The position numbers and the translations under genes were made by a program. Of a stretch of DNA of 30,824 bases, positions 24,006 through 30,824 are shown piece by piece; the stretch's first letter is position 1, and each line of letters opens with the position of its first letter. The stretch lies in contig CAXYVG010000042.1 in assembly GCA_964292325.1 (NCBI GenBank), positions 1-30,824 of the forward strand, read 5' to 3'. A model generated the notes under the pieces. The model saw only the letters and a list, made by a program, of their open reading frames with translations, was not told the origin of the DNA and ran no database searches. This stretch comes from CTSoil-075 sp964292325 (GTDB taxonomy: Bacteria > Bacillota > Negativicutes > DSM-13327).

Positions 24006-24911
24006 TTACAGATTTTTATTAAACCAATCGGTATTAAATCGGTAGAGGATCGAAGGTCGATGCCCTACTTTTTCTCGTCGTTTATTGCTAGTTGGTACCA
24101 CCAACCGATCTACATCAATCATTTTTTTGCGAAAATTTGGCGTCAGAAATTTTTTACCGAGCAGAATTTCATAGACATCTTGTAGCTCTGCCAATGTAAA
24201 AAACTCTGGCATGAGATTAAAGGCAATATTGGTATACTCCACTTTATTTTGTAAACGTTCCAAACTATATTGAATCATTTTCGCATGATCGAATGCAATA
24301 TGATTGGACTCTACTACTTCCCGCTCCGTATAAACAATAGTTCCTTCTATCATGTGCTTCACCTGCACAATCGCTGAACATTCTATATTTTCTGATCCTT
24401 CTTGATGAACAAGAGTTAAAAAGTATTTTTTTTCTTTGCCTACTACAGAGGCTGTTTCATCTGTTATAGTATTCTCAGCGATGGAACACTGCACGGTAAA
24501 CCATTTTGCATCTTCTACCTCATCGCCAGCTTGAATATTTAGTTTTTCGCTGTCGACTAAGGACATATAGGAAACGCCGATCGCCCGATTTTGCGGAGAA
24601 AGTTGTACGCGCGGATCTCGATCCTTCGCTCCCCATGTATATAGTTGCTCTACATATACATTATCAATATTGGTTTCTTCCTTTAATTCTCGATAAGCAG
24701 CGGTATCAATATCTTCATTATTTTCTACTGCGCCACCTGGAATCGCCCATTCGCCTCGATACGGTTCACCTTTGCGTTTAATCATTAATAGTTGAAGTTT
24801 TTTTTCTGGAAGTTTGCGAAGATTTTCTTGATTTTCATTGCGCACCGTATATAATAAAACAGCTGTCGCTACCTTCATGTTATGGTGCTTATCAAATTCT
24901 TCTGGTGTCAT
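24006..24911 (-). CDS. nrtR: NrtR-type Nudix-related transcriptional regulator of NAD metabolism
   Basis: 301 residues from ATG 24911 (GGTGAG six bases upstream); a TTG at 24926 would add five residues. The N-terminal Nudix domain has GAVENNEDIDTAAYRELKEET, which keeps G-x5-E-x7-RE-U-x-EE but has Asn for the final Gly, as is common in regulators that bind rather than hydrolyse. The C-terminal part (about 220-300, FFTLAELQDVYEILLGKKFL to HRPSILYRF) is the winged helix typical of NrtR, in which ADP-ribose releases the repressor from DNA. An insertion (about 145-205) makes it longer than the usual 230 residues. Its direct partner is pncB. Autoregulation through the tandem palindromes at 24972-25022 is inferred. 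Confidence 0.87.
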   Translation of the reverse strand: MTPEEFDKHHNMKVATAVLLYTVRNENQENLRKLPEKKLQLLMIKRKGEPYRGEWAIPGGAVENNEDIDTAAYRELKEETNIDNVYVEQLYTWGAKDRDPRVQLSPQNRAIGVSYMSLVDSEKLNIQAGDEVEDAKWFTVQCSIAENTITDETASVVGKEKKYFLTLVHQEGSENIECSAIVQVKHMIEGTIVYTEREVVESNHIAFDHAKMIQYSLERLQNKVEYTNIAFNLMPEFFTLAELQDVYEILLGKKFLTPNFRKKMIDVDRLVVPTSNKRREKVGHRPSILYRFNTDWFNKNL

Positions 24912-24971
24912 TGATAGCTCACCCAATTCACCCTTCCCCTTTATCTATTCTGTTTATATATATATTAACGC

Positions 24972-25022
24972 ACTTATTATACTTTCTATAATAATTAACT
25001 TATTATACTTTATATAATAAGT
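24972..25022 (-). promoter_or_regulatory. Tandem palindromic operator upstream of nrtR
   Basis: Two 25-base copies (24972-24996 and 24998-25022), period 26, identical at 23 of 25 positions. The second copy is a perfect palindrome (ACTTATTATA / TATAATAAGT around five bases); the first has two changes in its right half. The second overlaps the spacer and -10 of the nrtR promoter, and the first covers the expected transcription start. Confidence 0.7.
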
Positions 25023-25030
25023 GTATGCAA
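25002..25030 (-). promoter_or_regulatory. Promoter of nrtR-pncB
   Basis: TTGCAT (25030-25025), 17 bases, TATAAT (25007-25002) on the minus strand. It is embedded in the palindromic repeats, so repressor binding would occlude it. Confidence 0.65.
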
Positions 25031-25073
25031 GTCTTTTTTTCAAAACACTACTATTACCGGAGGCTTTATTGTT

Positions 25074-25339
25074 ATGTTCCATGATGATGAAATGAAAGCA
25101 CTTAGACGAAAAGTTTGGTTTCAGACATTTCTCAAAGCGAATACCAAACTAAAATGGACGAATTCACTCATACCGTAGCACGTATTGAAGGACAAATGAA
25201 TCAAGGTTGTGCTGCGATAGAGGAACGGTTTACTTCTTTTGAGAAAGAGATTAAGTCCGTTGGTGATGACGTGGTTTTTTTAGCACGGAAGGTATTTTCC
25301 CATGATGATATCATTCGTAATCTTAAAATAGCAAAATAA
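25074..25339 (+). pseudogene. Small coiled-coil protein gene with a frameshift in an A-run
   Basis: A CCGGAGG ribosome-binding site (25057-25063) precedes ATG 25074, which reads MFHDDEMKALRRK and then leaves the coding frame at AAAA (25109-25112). One extra A there would join it to a 74-residue stretch, VSDISQSEYQTKMDEFTHTV...EKEIKSVGDDVVFLARKVFSHDDIIRNLKIAK, in the -1 frame, giving about 89 residues. That stretch on its own has only a TTG start (25115) with no ribosome-binding site and a TAG just upstream. It is heptad-like and has no recognised family. A strong terminator follows directly, supporting a real transcription unit. Whether the shift is a mutation, programmed slippage or a sequencing error cannot be told. 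Confidence 0.55.
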
Positions 25340-25340
25340 C

Positions 25341-25383
25341 AAAAGTAGAGCATTTTATCAAACAAGATAAGATGCTCTACTTT
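25341..25383. terminator. Convergent bidirectional terminator
   Basis: 19-base arms (25341-25359 and 25365-25383) with one G-U-type mismatch, a 5-base loop, an A-run to the left and a T-run to the right. It serves the small plus-strand gene and gnd, which converge here. Confidence 0.85.
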
Positions 25384-25424
25384 TTTGGTTATGATTCAGT
25401 CTTATTTTCTTAACGCTATATCAT

Positions 25425-26837
25425 TCACTTTACCCACTCCGTATGAAAAATCCCCGCACGATCAGTACGTTCATAAGTATGCGCACCAAAATAGTCACGT
25501 TGTGCTTGAATCAGATTGGCAGATAAGACGGCTTGCCGATAGCTATCATAATAATCAAGCGATGCACTAAATGCGGGCGTTGGAATTCCGAATTCCTTGC
25601 AAAGAATTACGACTTGTCGCCAATGATCTTGCGCTTTGGCTAGCACACTAGAAAAGAAAGGATCAATCATTAGATTTACCAATTCCATGTCGCGTGCATA
25701 TGCCTCGTGAATGCGATTCAAAAACTGCGCCCGAATGATGCAACCACCTCGCCATAATAATGCCATCTCACCAAAATTAAGTTCCCAATTATACTCTTTA
25801 CTCGCAGCTTTCAATAGCGCAAATCCTTGCGCATAAGCACAAATTTTGGAAGCATATAGCGCATCATGAACAGCCTGAATGAGCTCTTGTGTATCACCTT
25901 GATACTTTTTCTCTGGACCTGCCAAAATATCGGCGGCAATGATCCGTTCTTCTTTGTATGCTGACATACAACGCGCAAATACGGCTTCGGTAATGGTTGG
26001 TGTTGCTACACCTAGCTGCAAAGCGCTTTGCGATGTCCATGTACCCGTACCCTTTTGACCGGCTTTATCTAACACCATTTCTACTAAAGGTTTTCCCGTC
26101 ATTTCATCCTGCCGCGCAAAAATATCACGGGTAATTTCGATCAGATAAGAATCTAGGTCCCCTTGATTCCAATCGGAAAATACCATATGTAATTCTTTTG
26201 CTGACAAACCAAGAACCGTTTTCATAATATAATATGCTTCACTGATCAGCTGCATATCGCCGTACTCAATTCCATTATGCACCATTTTCACATAATGCCC
26301 TGCACCATCAGCACCTACATAAGAGCAGCAAGGTTGACCTGCGACTTGGGCAGCAATACGAGTAAAGATCGGTGCAAGTTCCTGATAAGCGTCAGAGTCT
26401 CCACCTGGCATCAGACTAGGACCTTTTAGTGCCCCTTCCTCGCCACCTGATACGCCAGTACCAACAAAACGGATACCTTTTTCCTGAAGATACGCCGATC
26501 GGCGCCGAGTGTCTTCAAAGAAAGAATTACCACCATCAATAATCATGTCGCCTTGTTCTAAGTAAGCAAGAAGTCCGCCAATCATATCATCAACAGCCTT
26601 ACCAGCCTTGACCATCAGCATAATCTTGCGTGGTTTTGCTAGCATTGCTACGAGCTCAGCAATCGAGTGAGCACCACCAATTGCCCCCACGTCCTTATGC
26701 TTTGCTAAAAATTCATCGACTTTACTAGTTGTGCGATTATATACTGCCACTCTAAACCCTTTACCAGCCATATTGAGCACCAAATTTTCACCCATAACGG
26801 CAAGTCCAATTAGAGCAATCTCATAGTTTTTTTCCAT
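25425..26837 (-). CDS. gnd: 6-phosphogluconate dehydrogenase, decarboxylating
   Basis: Oxidative pentose phosphate pathway enzyme converting 6-phosphogluconate to ribulose 5-phosphate, CO2 and NAD(P)H. It has 470 residues, the full homodimeric form. Features are G11-L-A-V-M-G16 (dinucleotide fold), YNRTTSKVDEF with Arg35 favouring NADP+, GTGVSGGEEGA (127-136), the active site K184 in GHYVKMVHNGIEYGD with E191, and the all-helical C-terminal domain ending FHTEWVK. The ATG at 26837 follows AAGGAGG. The gene is preceded by a leader of more than 100 bases with two hairpins and followed by a shared terminator. No zwf or gntK neighbours are in the window, so it is monocistronic. Confidence 0.95.
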   Translation of the reverse strand: MEKNYEIALIGLAVMGENLVLNMAGKGFRVAVYNRTTSKVDEFLAKHKDVGAIGGAHSIAELVAMLAKPRKIMLMVKAGKAVDDMIGGLLAYLEQGDMIIDGGNSFFEDTRRRSAYLQEKGIRFVGTGVSGGEEGALKGPSLMPGGDSDAYQELAPIFTRIAAQVAGQPCCSYVGADGAGHYVKMVHNGIEYGDMQLISEAYYIMKTVLGLSAKELHMVFSDWNQGDLDSYLIEITRDIFARQDEMTGKPLVEMVLDKAGQKGTGTWTSQSALQLGVATPTITEAVFARCMSAYKEERIIAADILAGPEKKYQGDTQELIQAVHDALYASKICAYAQGFALLKAASKEYNWELNFGEMALLWRGGCIIRAQFLNRIHEAYARDMELVNLMIDPFFSSVLAKAQDHWRQVVILCKEFGIPTPAFSASLDYYDSYRQAVLSANLIQAQRDYFGAHTYERTDRAGIFHTEWVK

Positions 26838-26907
26838 ACAGAACCTCCTTCATGTTTTCATCGGCCAAATCCTCAGACGCAGGTAAAAACCTCAGTTGTT
26901 CTTACTT

Positions 26908-26970
26908 GGAATCACGAAAGTATCATACTTTCTGATTCCGTAAAAATAATTATATTGGTAACATATAATT
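26908..26970 (-). promoter_or_regulatory. Two hairpins in the gnd 5' leader
   Basis: In minus-strand order: AATTATAT/ATATAATT (26948-26955 with 26963-26970), then a long stem in which GGAATCA and GAAAGTA (26908-26914, 26916-26922) pair with TACTTTC and TGATTCC (26926-26939), with one bulged base and a 3-base loop. No U-run follows the second, so it is not a terminator. A TATAAT lies at 26984-26979 without a good -35. Confidence 0.45.
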
Positions 26971-27018
26971 CTCTTTTCATTATACTATTCCTTTATTTTA
27001 GAGTTCTATTATAATAGT

Positions 27019-27047
27019 GAAAAAAGAAGTCCGCTTATGCGAACTTC
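27019..27047 (-). terminator. Rho-independent terminator of the DUF2680-like gene
   Basis: GAAGTCCGC/GCGAACTTC (27026-27034 with 27039-27047), one mismatch, 4-base loop, then six U's on the minus strand. It starts nine bases after the stop codon. Confidence 0.8.
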
Positions 27048-27055
27048 CCATTTTA

Positions 27056-27466
27056 CTATTGTTTTTCCTCTGGTGCTGGTAATTGGCAGTCTGGATTACC
27101 ATGCATCATACCGCGGCCATGACCACGGCCCATTCCCATCCCCATGCCATCAGGACGAGGACCTTTTTCCATCCGTTGTTGCATTTCTTGCATTTTAGCA
27201 ATATGTTGATCGGCTTGTTCTTGGGTCAAGTTACCAAAGCTGACTTGCTTTTGAATCATTTCTTTTTTTACCTCAAACATTTGTTGATGCAAGTCTTTCA
27301 TTTTAGCAACGAGTGGTGCCATTTCTTCTTTCTGCGCATCTGTTAGATTCGCTTGTTGTCCTCCAAATGGATGCATTCTACCAGGATTCGGTCCAGCACT
27401 TACCATTGTCGCTGCAAATGCCAACATTAAAAGACCAACAAGTGTAAAGAGAACTGTTTTTTTCAT
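27056..27466 (-). CDS. Small secreted DUF2680/YckD-like protein with Met/Gly/His-rich tail
   Basis: 136 residues from ATG 27466; the in-frame ATG at 27484 overlaps the AAGGAGG ribosome-binding site and is rejected. The signal peptide is residues 1-24 (MKKTVLFTLVGLLMLAFAATMVSA-GP). The mature part has an amphipathic helical pair (LTDAQKEEMAPLVAKMKDLHQQMFEVKKEMIQKQVSFGNLTQEQADQHIAKMQEM, given here as the segment about 42-95), with the LTxxQ pattern also found in Spy/CpxP proteins. The tail, GMGMGMGRGHGRGMMHG, is Met/Gly/His-rich. Function unknown; an envelope chaperone or metal-binding sensor partner is plausible. It lies about 115 bases downstream of the histidine kinase but has its own promoter, with a repeat typical of OmpR-family binding. 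Confidence 0.75.
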   Translation of the reverse strand: MKKTVLFTLVGLLMLAFAATMVSAGPNPGRMHPFGGQQANLTDAQKEEMAPLVAKMKDLHQQMFEVKKEMIQKQVSFGNLTQEQADQHIAKMQEMQQRMEKGPRPDGMGMGMGRGHGRGMMHGNPDCQLPAPEEKQ

Positions 27467-27518
27467 TACCGTGACCTCCTTCATTTTCTATTCCTAATAC
27501 GTTGTTTGAACTACTTTT

Positions 27519-27572
27519 AATATACACAAGAAATGAGGCGAAAGTATGGAAAGATTGTGACGAATTTGTGAC
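27519..27572 (-). promoter_or_regulatory. Predicted response-regulator site and promoter of the DUF2680-like gene
   Basis: Direct repeat GTCACAA-N4-GTCACAA on the minus strand (27572-27566 and 27561-27555), an 11-base period typical of OmpR-family operators. A TATATT -10 lies at 27524-27519 with a poor -35 (ATACTT, 27547-27542) just downstream of the repeat, the layout expected for an activated promoter. Confidence 0.55.
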
Positions 27573-27580
27573 ATTTCATT

Positions 27581-29149
27581 TTAATTATTTTGCTCCATTT
27601 CTGCAATGGGAAAACGAATGATAAACGTTGTACCTTGTCCCAGTTGGCTGTGTACAGTAGCCTTAGCCTGATGTAAATCGATAATTTGTTTGGCAATCGC
27701 CAGTCCCAATCCTGTTCCACTATCGGCTCGGCAATGAGATTTATCTACTTTGTAAAGACGTTCCCAAATATAGGGCAAATCTGCCGCTGGTATGCCGATT
27801 CCAGTATCCGATATTTTAATAACGACTTGCTCCTCTTCCTGCGAAGTCGTAACGGTAATGCAACCACCAGTAGGAGTATATTTCAACGCATTATCCATAA
27901 TAATAAGTAACAATTGAAGTAAACGATCGCCATTTCCCCAGATCATAGGCAGTGATTGCTCGGTATTTGCAACAATCGCTACCTGCTTTTGCTCTGCTTG
28001 TTGCTTGATCAGATTGATTACGCTATCGGCTAATGCTGCTAACGGTAACTTTTCTTTATCCGTATGAACTATTGACTGCAAGCGACTCAAATCTAATAAA
28101 TCGGTAATCAAATGCTCCAAACGCACCGTTTCATCACCGATCAACTGATGATATTTTTGAACTAATGCCGAATCATTGACCGTACCATCCATCAGAGCCT
28201 CATTGTATCCACGAATGATCGTCATCGGCGTTCGAAATTCATGGGATATGTTGGCAACGAAATCACGACGAAGTTTTTCCATTTGCTCAAGTTCACTGAT
28301 ATACTTGGCTAAATCTTGAGCTAATGAATTGAGAGCAACACCAAGATTTCCAACTTCATCATGACTCTCTATGTTGACGTAAGTACTATAATCACCTCTA
28401 GCCATAGCACCTGCTGTTTTTTCCATTTCCCTAAGTGGTCTAACAATGCCACGTGTAAGCCTACTTACTACGAGTAAAGCAAGAAGAAACGCGACTAAAC
28501 CCGCTACCCCAATATAGTAATATATATGCTCCATAAATAAATTGATCGCTGTAACGGGTGCATTTAGTATCACGGCCCCCATTACACTACTATCTGATGC
28601 AATGATTGGCACCGCAACGACTAACATTTTCTCACCATAAAATGGATGATCAAAGATTTGCGTCCATACCTGACCTTCAAATACCTGATCGAGTTCATTT
28701 AGGATAAAATTAATGCCACTTTGTTGCACTGCACCATTCGCATCCATAAACCCTGGCATAGTACCCGGTATAGATCCTGATCTCATTTTGGGTCTTGTCT
28801 CCCGCATATCATGCATATCATGCATCTCACGCATACGCCCCCCCAATCCTCTTTGTGGCGGGGACATCGCAATGACTTGGCGGGAAGCATTGACTACCCA
28901 TACTCGTGAATCAATAAATCCATCAATACTAGTTAAAAACTCTGGTAGTTGTTCAAGACTACCATGTTCTTTCTGAAAAGAAATTACGGCCTCAGCTAGT
29001 TCTGATCCTTTGGCAATCATCTCTTGTTGCTTGTTTGCTACCATCTCTTCTTTAACAATTAGTAATACACCCAAACTTACACCAATGAGCATCACGATGA
29101 TCACAAGCATAAAGCTATACAATAATTTTCGTTGTAAAGAATATTTCAT
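27581..29149 (-). CDS. Sensor histidine kinase (HAMP-HisKA-HATPase)
   Basis: 522 residues from ATG 29149, which overlaps the regulator stop as ATGA; a longer in-frame extension lies inside the regulator gene and is rejected. TM1 is about 11-33, an extracytoplasmic sensor about 34-205, TM2 about 206-229, HAMP about 230-280, HisKA with H303 in NISHEFRTPMTIIRGYNE, then the ATPase domain with N-box IIMDNALKYTP, G1 ISDTGIGIP, F-box-like IWERLYKVDKS and G2 GTGLGLAIAKQI. The sensor loop holds an unusual Met/His/Asp/Arg cluster, MREMHDMHDMRETRPKM (106-122). It pairs with the response regulator encoded just upstream and probably controls the secreted DUF2680-like gene next door. Confidence 0.9.
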   Translation of the reverse strand: MKYSLQRKLLYSFMLVIIVMLIGVSLGVLLIVKEEMVANKQQEMIAKGSELAEAVISFQKEHGSLEQLPEFLTSIDGFIDSRVWVVNASRQVIAMSPPQRGLGGRMREMHDMHDMRETRPKMRSGSIPGTMPGFMDANGAVQQSGINFILNELDQVFEGQVWTQIFDHPFYGEKMLVVAVPIIASDSSVMGAVILNAPVTAINLFMEHIYYYIGVAGLVAFLLALLVVSRLTRGIVRPLREMEKTAGAMARGDYSTYVNIESHDEVGNLGVALNSLAQDLAKYISELEQMEKLRRDFVANISHEFRTPMTIIRGYNEALMDGTVNDSALVQKYHQLIGDETVRLEHLITDLLDLSRLQSIVHTDKEKLPLAALADSVINLIKQQAEQKQVAIVANTEQSLPMIWGNGDRLLQLLLIIMDNALKYTPTGGCITVTTSQEEEQVVIKISDTGIGIPAADLPYIWERLYKVDKSHCRADSGTGLGLAIAKQIIDLHQAKATVHSQLGQGTTFIIRFPIAEMEQNN

Positions 29150-29838
29150 TCTTGCACCACAAATCGATACCCTACGCCCCATACCGTCTGAATATCCCAA
29201 GGGGTATCTTCTTTTGCCCCCAGTTTTTGTCGCAAACGTTTAATATGCGTGTCAACAGTACGTGTTTCTCCACAATAGCTGTATCCCCACACTTTTTCCA
29301 GTAATATTTCCCGGGAAAAAGTTCGACCCGGATGCGACGCTAAGCACCATAATAATTCCATTTCTTTCGCCGTCAACGATCGTACGTTGCCAAAAGTAGT
29401 AATGCTATGTTCGGTAATATTGATTTCTAAACTGGGAAATCGTATTATATCCGCCTTTGTGTATTCACTATCCGGTACACGACGCAGTACAGCATTGACC
29501 CGAGCAACCATCTCGCGCGGATTAAACGGCTTGGAAACATAATCATCCGCTCCAAGCTCTAGCCCCATAATTCGGTCCTCATCTTCTACACGAGCTGTCA
29601 GCATAATAATCGGCACACGCGAAAACTTGCGAATTTCCCGACAAACTTCGATTCCATCTAGTACAGGCATCATAATATCTAAGATGACCAGACTCGGCTT
29701 GAATTGCACTACTTTCCGAATGCCCTCTGCCCCATCTGCCGCTTGCTCAATTGTAAATCCTTCTTTCGTAAAATAAAGAGTCAATAATTCACGAATTTGC
29801 GCATCATCATCGATAATGAGTAAAGTCTGTCCAACCAT
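29146..29838 (-). CDS. OmpR/PhoB-family response regulator
   Basis: 230 residues: receiver (about 4-118) with D10-D11-D12, phospho-acceptor D54 in VILDIMMP, switch T81 and Y100, and K103; then a winged-helix DNA-binding domain (about 130-227) with SLTAKEMELLWCLASHPGRTFSREILLEKVWGY and TVDTHIKRLRQKLG...VWGVGYRF. All switch residues are present, in contrast to the receiver encoded at 20139-21152. ATG 29838 follows GAGGAG. It is cotranscribed with the kinase. Phosphorylated protein should bind paired direct repeats about 10-11 bases apart, such as the GTCACAA pair upstream of the DUF2680-like gene. Confidence 0.93.
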   Translation of the reverse strand: MVGQTLLIIDDDAQIRELLTLYFTKEGFTIEQAADGAEGIRKVVQFKPSLVILDIMMPVLDGIEVCREIRKFSRVPIIMLTARVEDEDRIMGLELGADDYVSKPFNPREMVARVNAVLRRVPDSEYTKADIIRFPSLEINITEHSITTFGNVRSLTAKEMELLWCLASHPGRTFSREILLEKVWGYSYCGETRTVDTHIKRLRQKLGAKEDTPWDIQTVWGVGYRFVVQE

Positions 29839-29907
29839 TATATGTCGCTCCTCACAATCAGTTCTTTATTAGAATATCTATATCATACTAAAGATGCTAC
29901 AGATAAT

Positions 29908-30816
29908 CTAACCTCTTTCTACATTATTATAAACATCCCACTCTTTCAAAGCAGCCAGCTTAGCCATCGCTTGCTTGGCGTCATTGAGTAATCGTTCTTT
30001 ATCACGAGGTAGTGTCCCCGCCAATGAGATATGATTGGAAATATGATTACTGCGAAATATGCAATGCTCCTCTGCTGGCAACTCGATCGCATGAAGCAAT
30101 TGATATAATTCGCCCATACTTTCTGCCGGCGATAAGATTTCAAATTGACCACGCTCATATTGATCCCTTAGTTCACTGCCACGATACATCATCAATGTCA
30201 GAGCACTGAGCATATTAGGACGAATGGCATTAATGGCCTCTGCCGTATACTGGGCATGTTCCTTAGAACCAGCTTTTCCGGCAAGACCAACAATAACCAT
30301 GATCGAAAGTTTAATCCCTGAGGCAACGACTCGTCTCCCCGCTTCAATTGATTGCTGTGCATTGACGCCTTTGCAAACATGGCTTAGTACTTGATCATCA
30401 CCTGATTCCATCCCATAATAAACAAGCGTAAGGCCTGCTTCATATAACAATTTCAGTTCTTCAGGCGTTTTGCGTAAGATATCTTTAGGCCCCGCATAAC
30501 AAGATACACGGCGCAGTTTTGGAAAAGTCGCTTTGAGTATTGCTAAAATTTCTAGTAATTTTTCAGTCGGCAAGACCAGTGCATTCCCATCAGCTAAAAA
30601 TATACGACGAATAAACTCTTGATAGGCCTTCGCTGCCGTAATTTGTGCGATAATTTCATCCATATTTCGTACGCGAAATTCAACGCCTCGATACATATTA
30701 CAATATGTACAACGATTATGAGAACAGCCAATTGTCACACGCAAAATAAAACTCTCCGCTTCACTAGGTGGACGAAATACATTTCCCTCAGCAGTATCAA
30801 AATACAAAGTTATCAC
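29908..30816 (-). CDS. Radical SAM protein of unknown specificity
   Basis: 302 residues. The iron-sulfur motif is C31-S-H-N-R-C36-T-Y-C39, a C-x4-C-x2-C spacing seen in a conserved clostridial/B12-free family of Elp3/MiaB-like radical SAM proteins rather than the canonical C-x3-C-x2-C. It is followed by FLADGNALVLPTEKL, YYGMESGDDQVL, and IMVIVGLAGK, as in HemN-like barrels. The start codon is GTG (30816-30814), immediately after an in-frame TGA (30819-30817), so it cannot extend upstream. The ribosome-binding site is weak, suggesting coupling to a gene beyond the window edge. The reaction is unknown; coproporphyrinogen oxidase activity should not be assumed. Confidence 0.85.
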   Translation of the reverse strand: MITLYFDTAEGNVFRPPSEAESFILRVTIGCSHNRCTYCNMYRGVEFRVRNMDEIIAQITAAKAYQEFIRRIFLADGNALVLPTEKLLEILAILKATFPKLRRVSCYAGPKDILRKTPEELKLLYEAGLTLVYYGMESGDDQVLSHVCKGVNAQQSIEAGRRVVASGIKLSIMVIVGLAGKAGSKEHAQYTAEAINAIRPNMLSALTLMMYRGSELRDQYERGQFEILSPAESMGELYQLLHAIELPAEEHCIFRSNHISNHISLAGTLPRDKERLLNDAKQAMAKLAALKEWDVYNNVERG

Positions 30817-30824
30817 TCATTTCA

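Noticed and set aside
1..30824. CRISPR arrays, tRNA/rRNA genes, prophage, toxin-antitoxin or restriction systems
   Set aside because: Looked for on both strands; no repeat-spacer pattern, tRNA-like cloverleaf or recognisable genes of these systems were seen.

Overview
The window reads as chromosome of a diderm Firmicute, most likely a Negativicute of the Sporomusaceae (Pelosinus-like). It is AT-rich, has strong AGGAGG ribosome-binding sites and a Bacillus-type RlmN. It also encodes an outer-membrane beta-barrel and type IV pilus parts, which a monoderm Firmicute would not combine this way. The taxon is inferred from content, not from a search. Nearly every gene is on the minus strand.

Layout by position. 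1-3.9 kb: truncated Old Yellow Enzyme, beta-hydroxyacid dehydrogenase, rlmN and a Cof-type HAD phosphatase. 4.0-8.5 kb: an amino-acid catabolism locus with a GabT-like aminotransferase, a PucR-type regulator and an aldehyde dehydrogenase; a repeated operator-like motif precedes gabT, and a promoter plus terminator precede the dehydrogenase. 8.6-10.7 kb: ComFB-like protein, prepilin peptidase and a pilO that has lost its 5' end. 10.7-12.2 kb: a group II intron, 5' GTGCG to domains V/VI, whose reverse transcriptase lacks its N-terminal third.

12.3-21.6 kb holds the most interesting block, a tight eight-gene operon read from right to left. It encodes a short DivIVA-like coiled-coil protein, a DivIVA-like protein fused to a response-regulator receiver, a membrane-anchored HEAT-repeat protein, a processive GT2 synthase, an envelope protein of unknown family, a periplasmic TIM-barrel glycosidase with a CBM9-like tail, an outer-membrane beta-barrel and a secreted GH16 glucanase. 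I read it as a synthase-dependent exopolysaccharide (probably beta-glucan) machine, with DivIVA-like scaffolding and a receiver where c-di-GMP/PilZ control is more usual. 21.7-22.6 kb is gene-poor and contains an IS1380-type transposase remnant.

22.6-25.0 kb: NAD salvage, with nrtR and nicotinate phosphoribosyltransferase behind a promoter embedded in two tandem palindromes. 25.1-25.4 kb: a small coiled-coil gene with a homopolymer frameshift. 25.4-27.0 kb: gnd. 27.0-29.8 kb: an OmpR/HK two-component system next to a small secreted DUF2680-like protein whose promoter carries a phased direct repeat typical of OmpR-family binding. 29.9-30.8 kb: a radical SAM protein.
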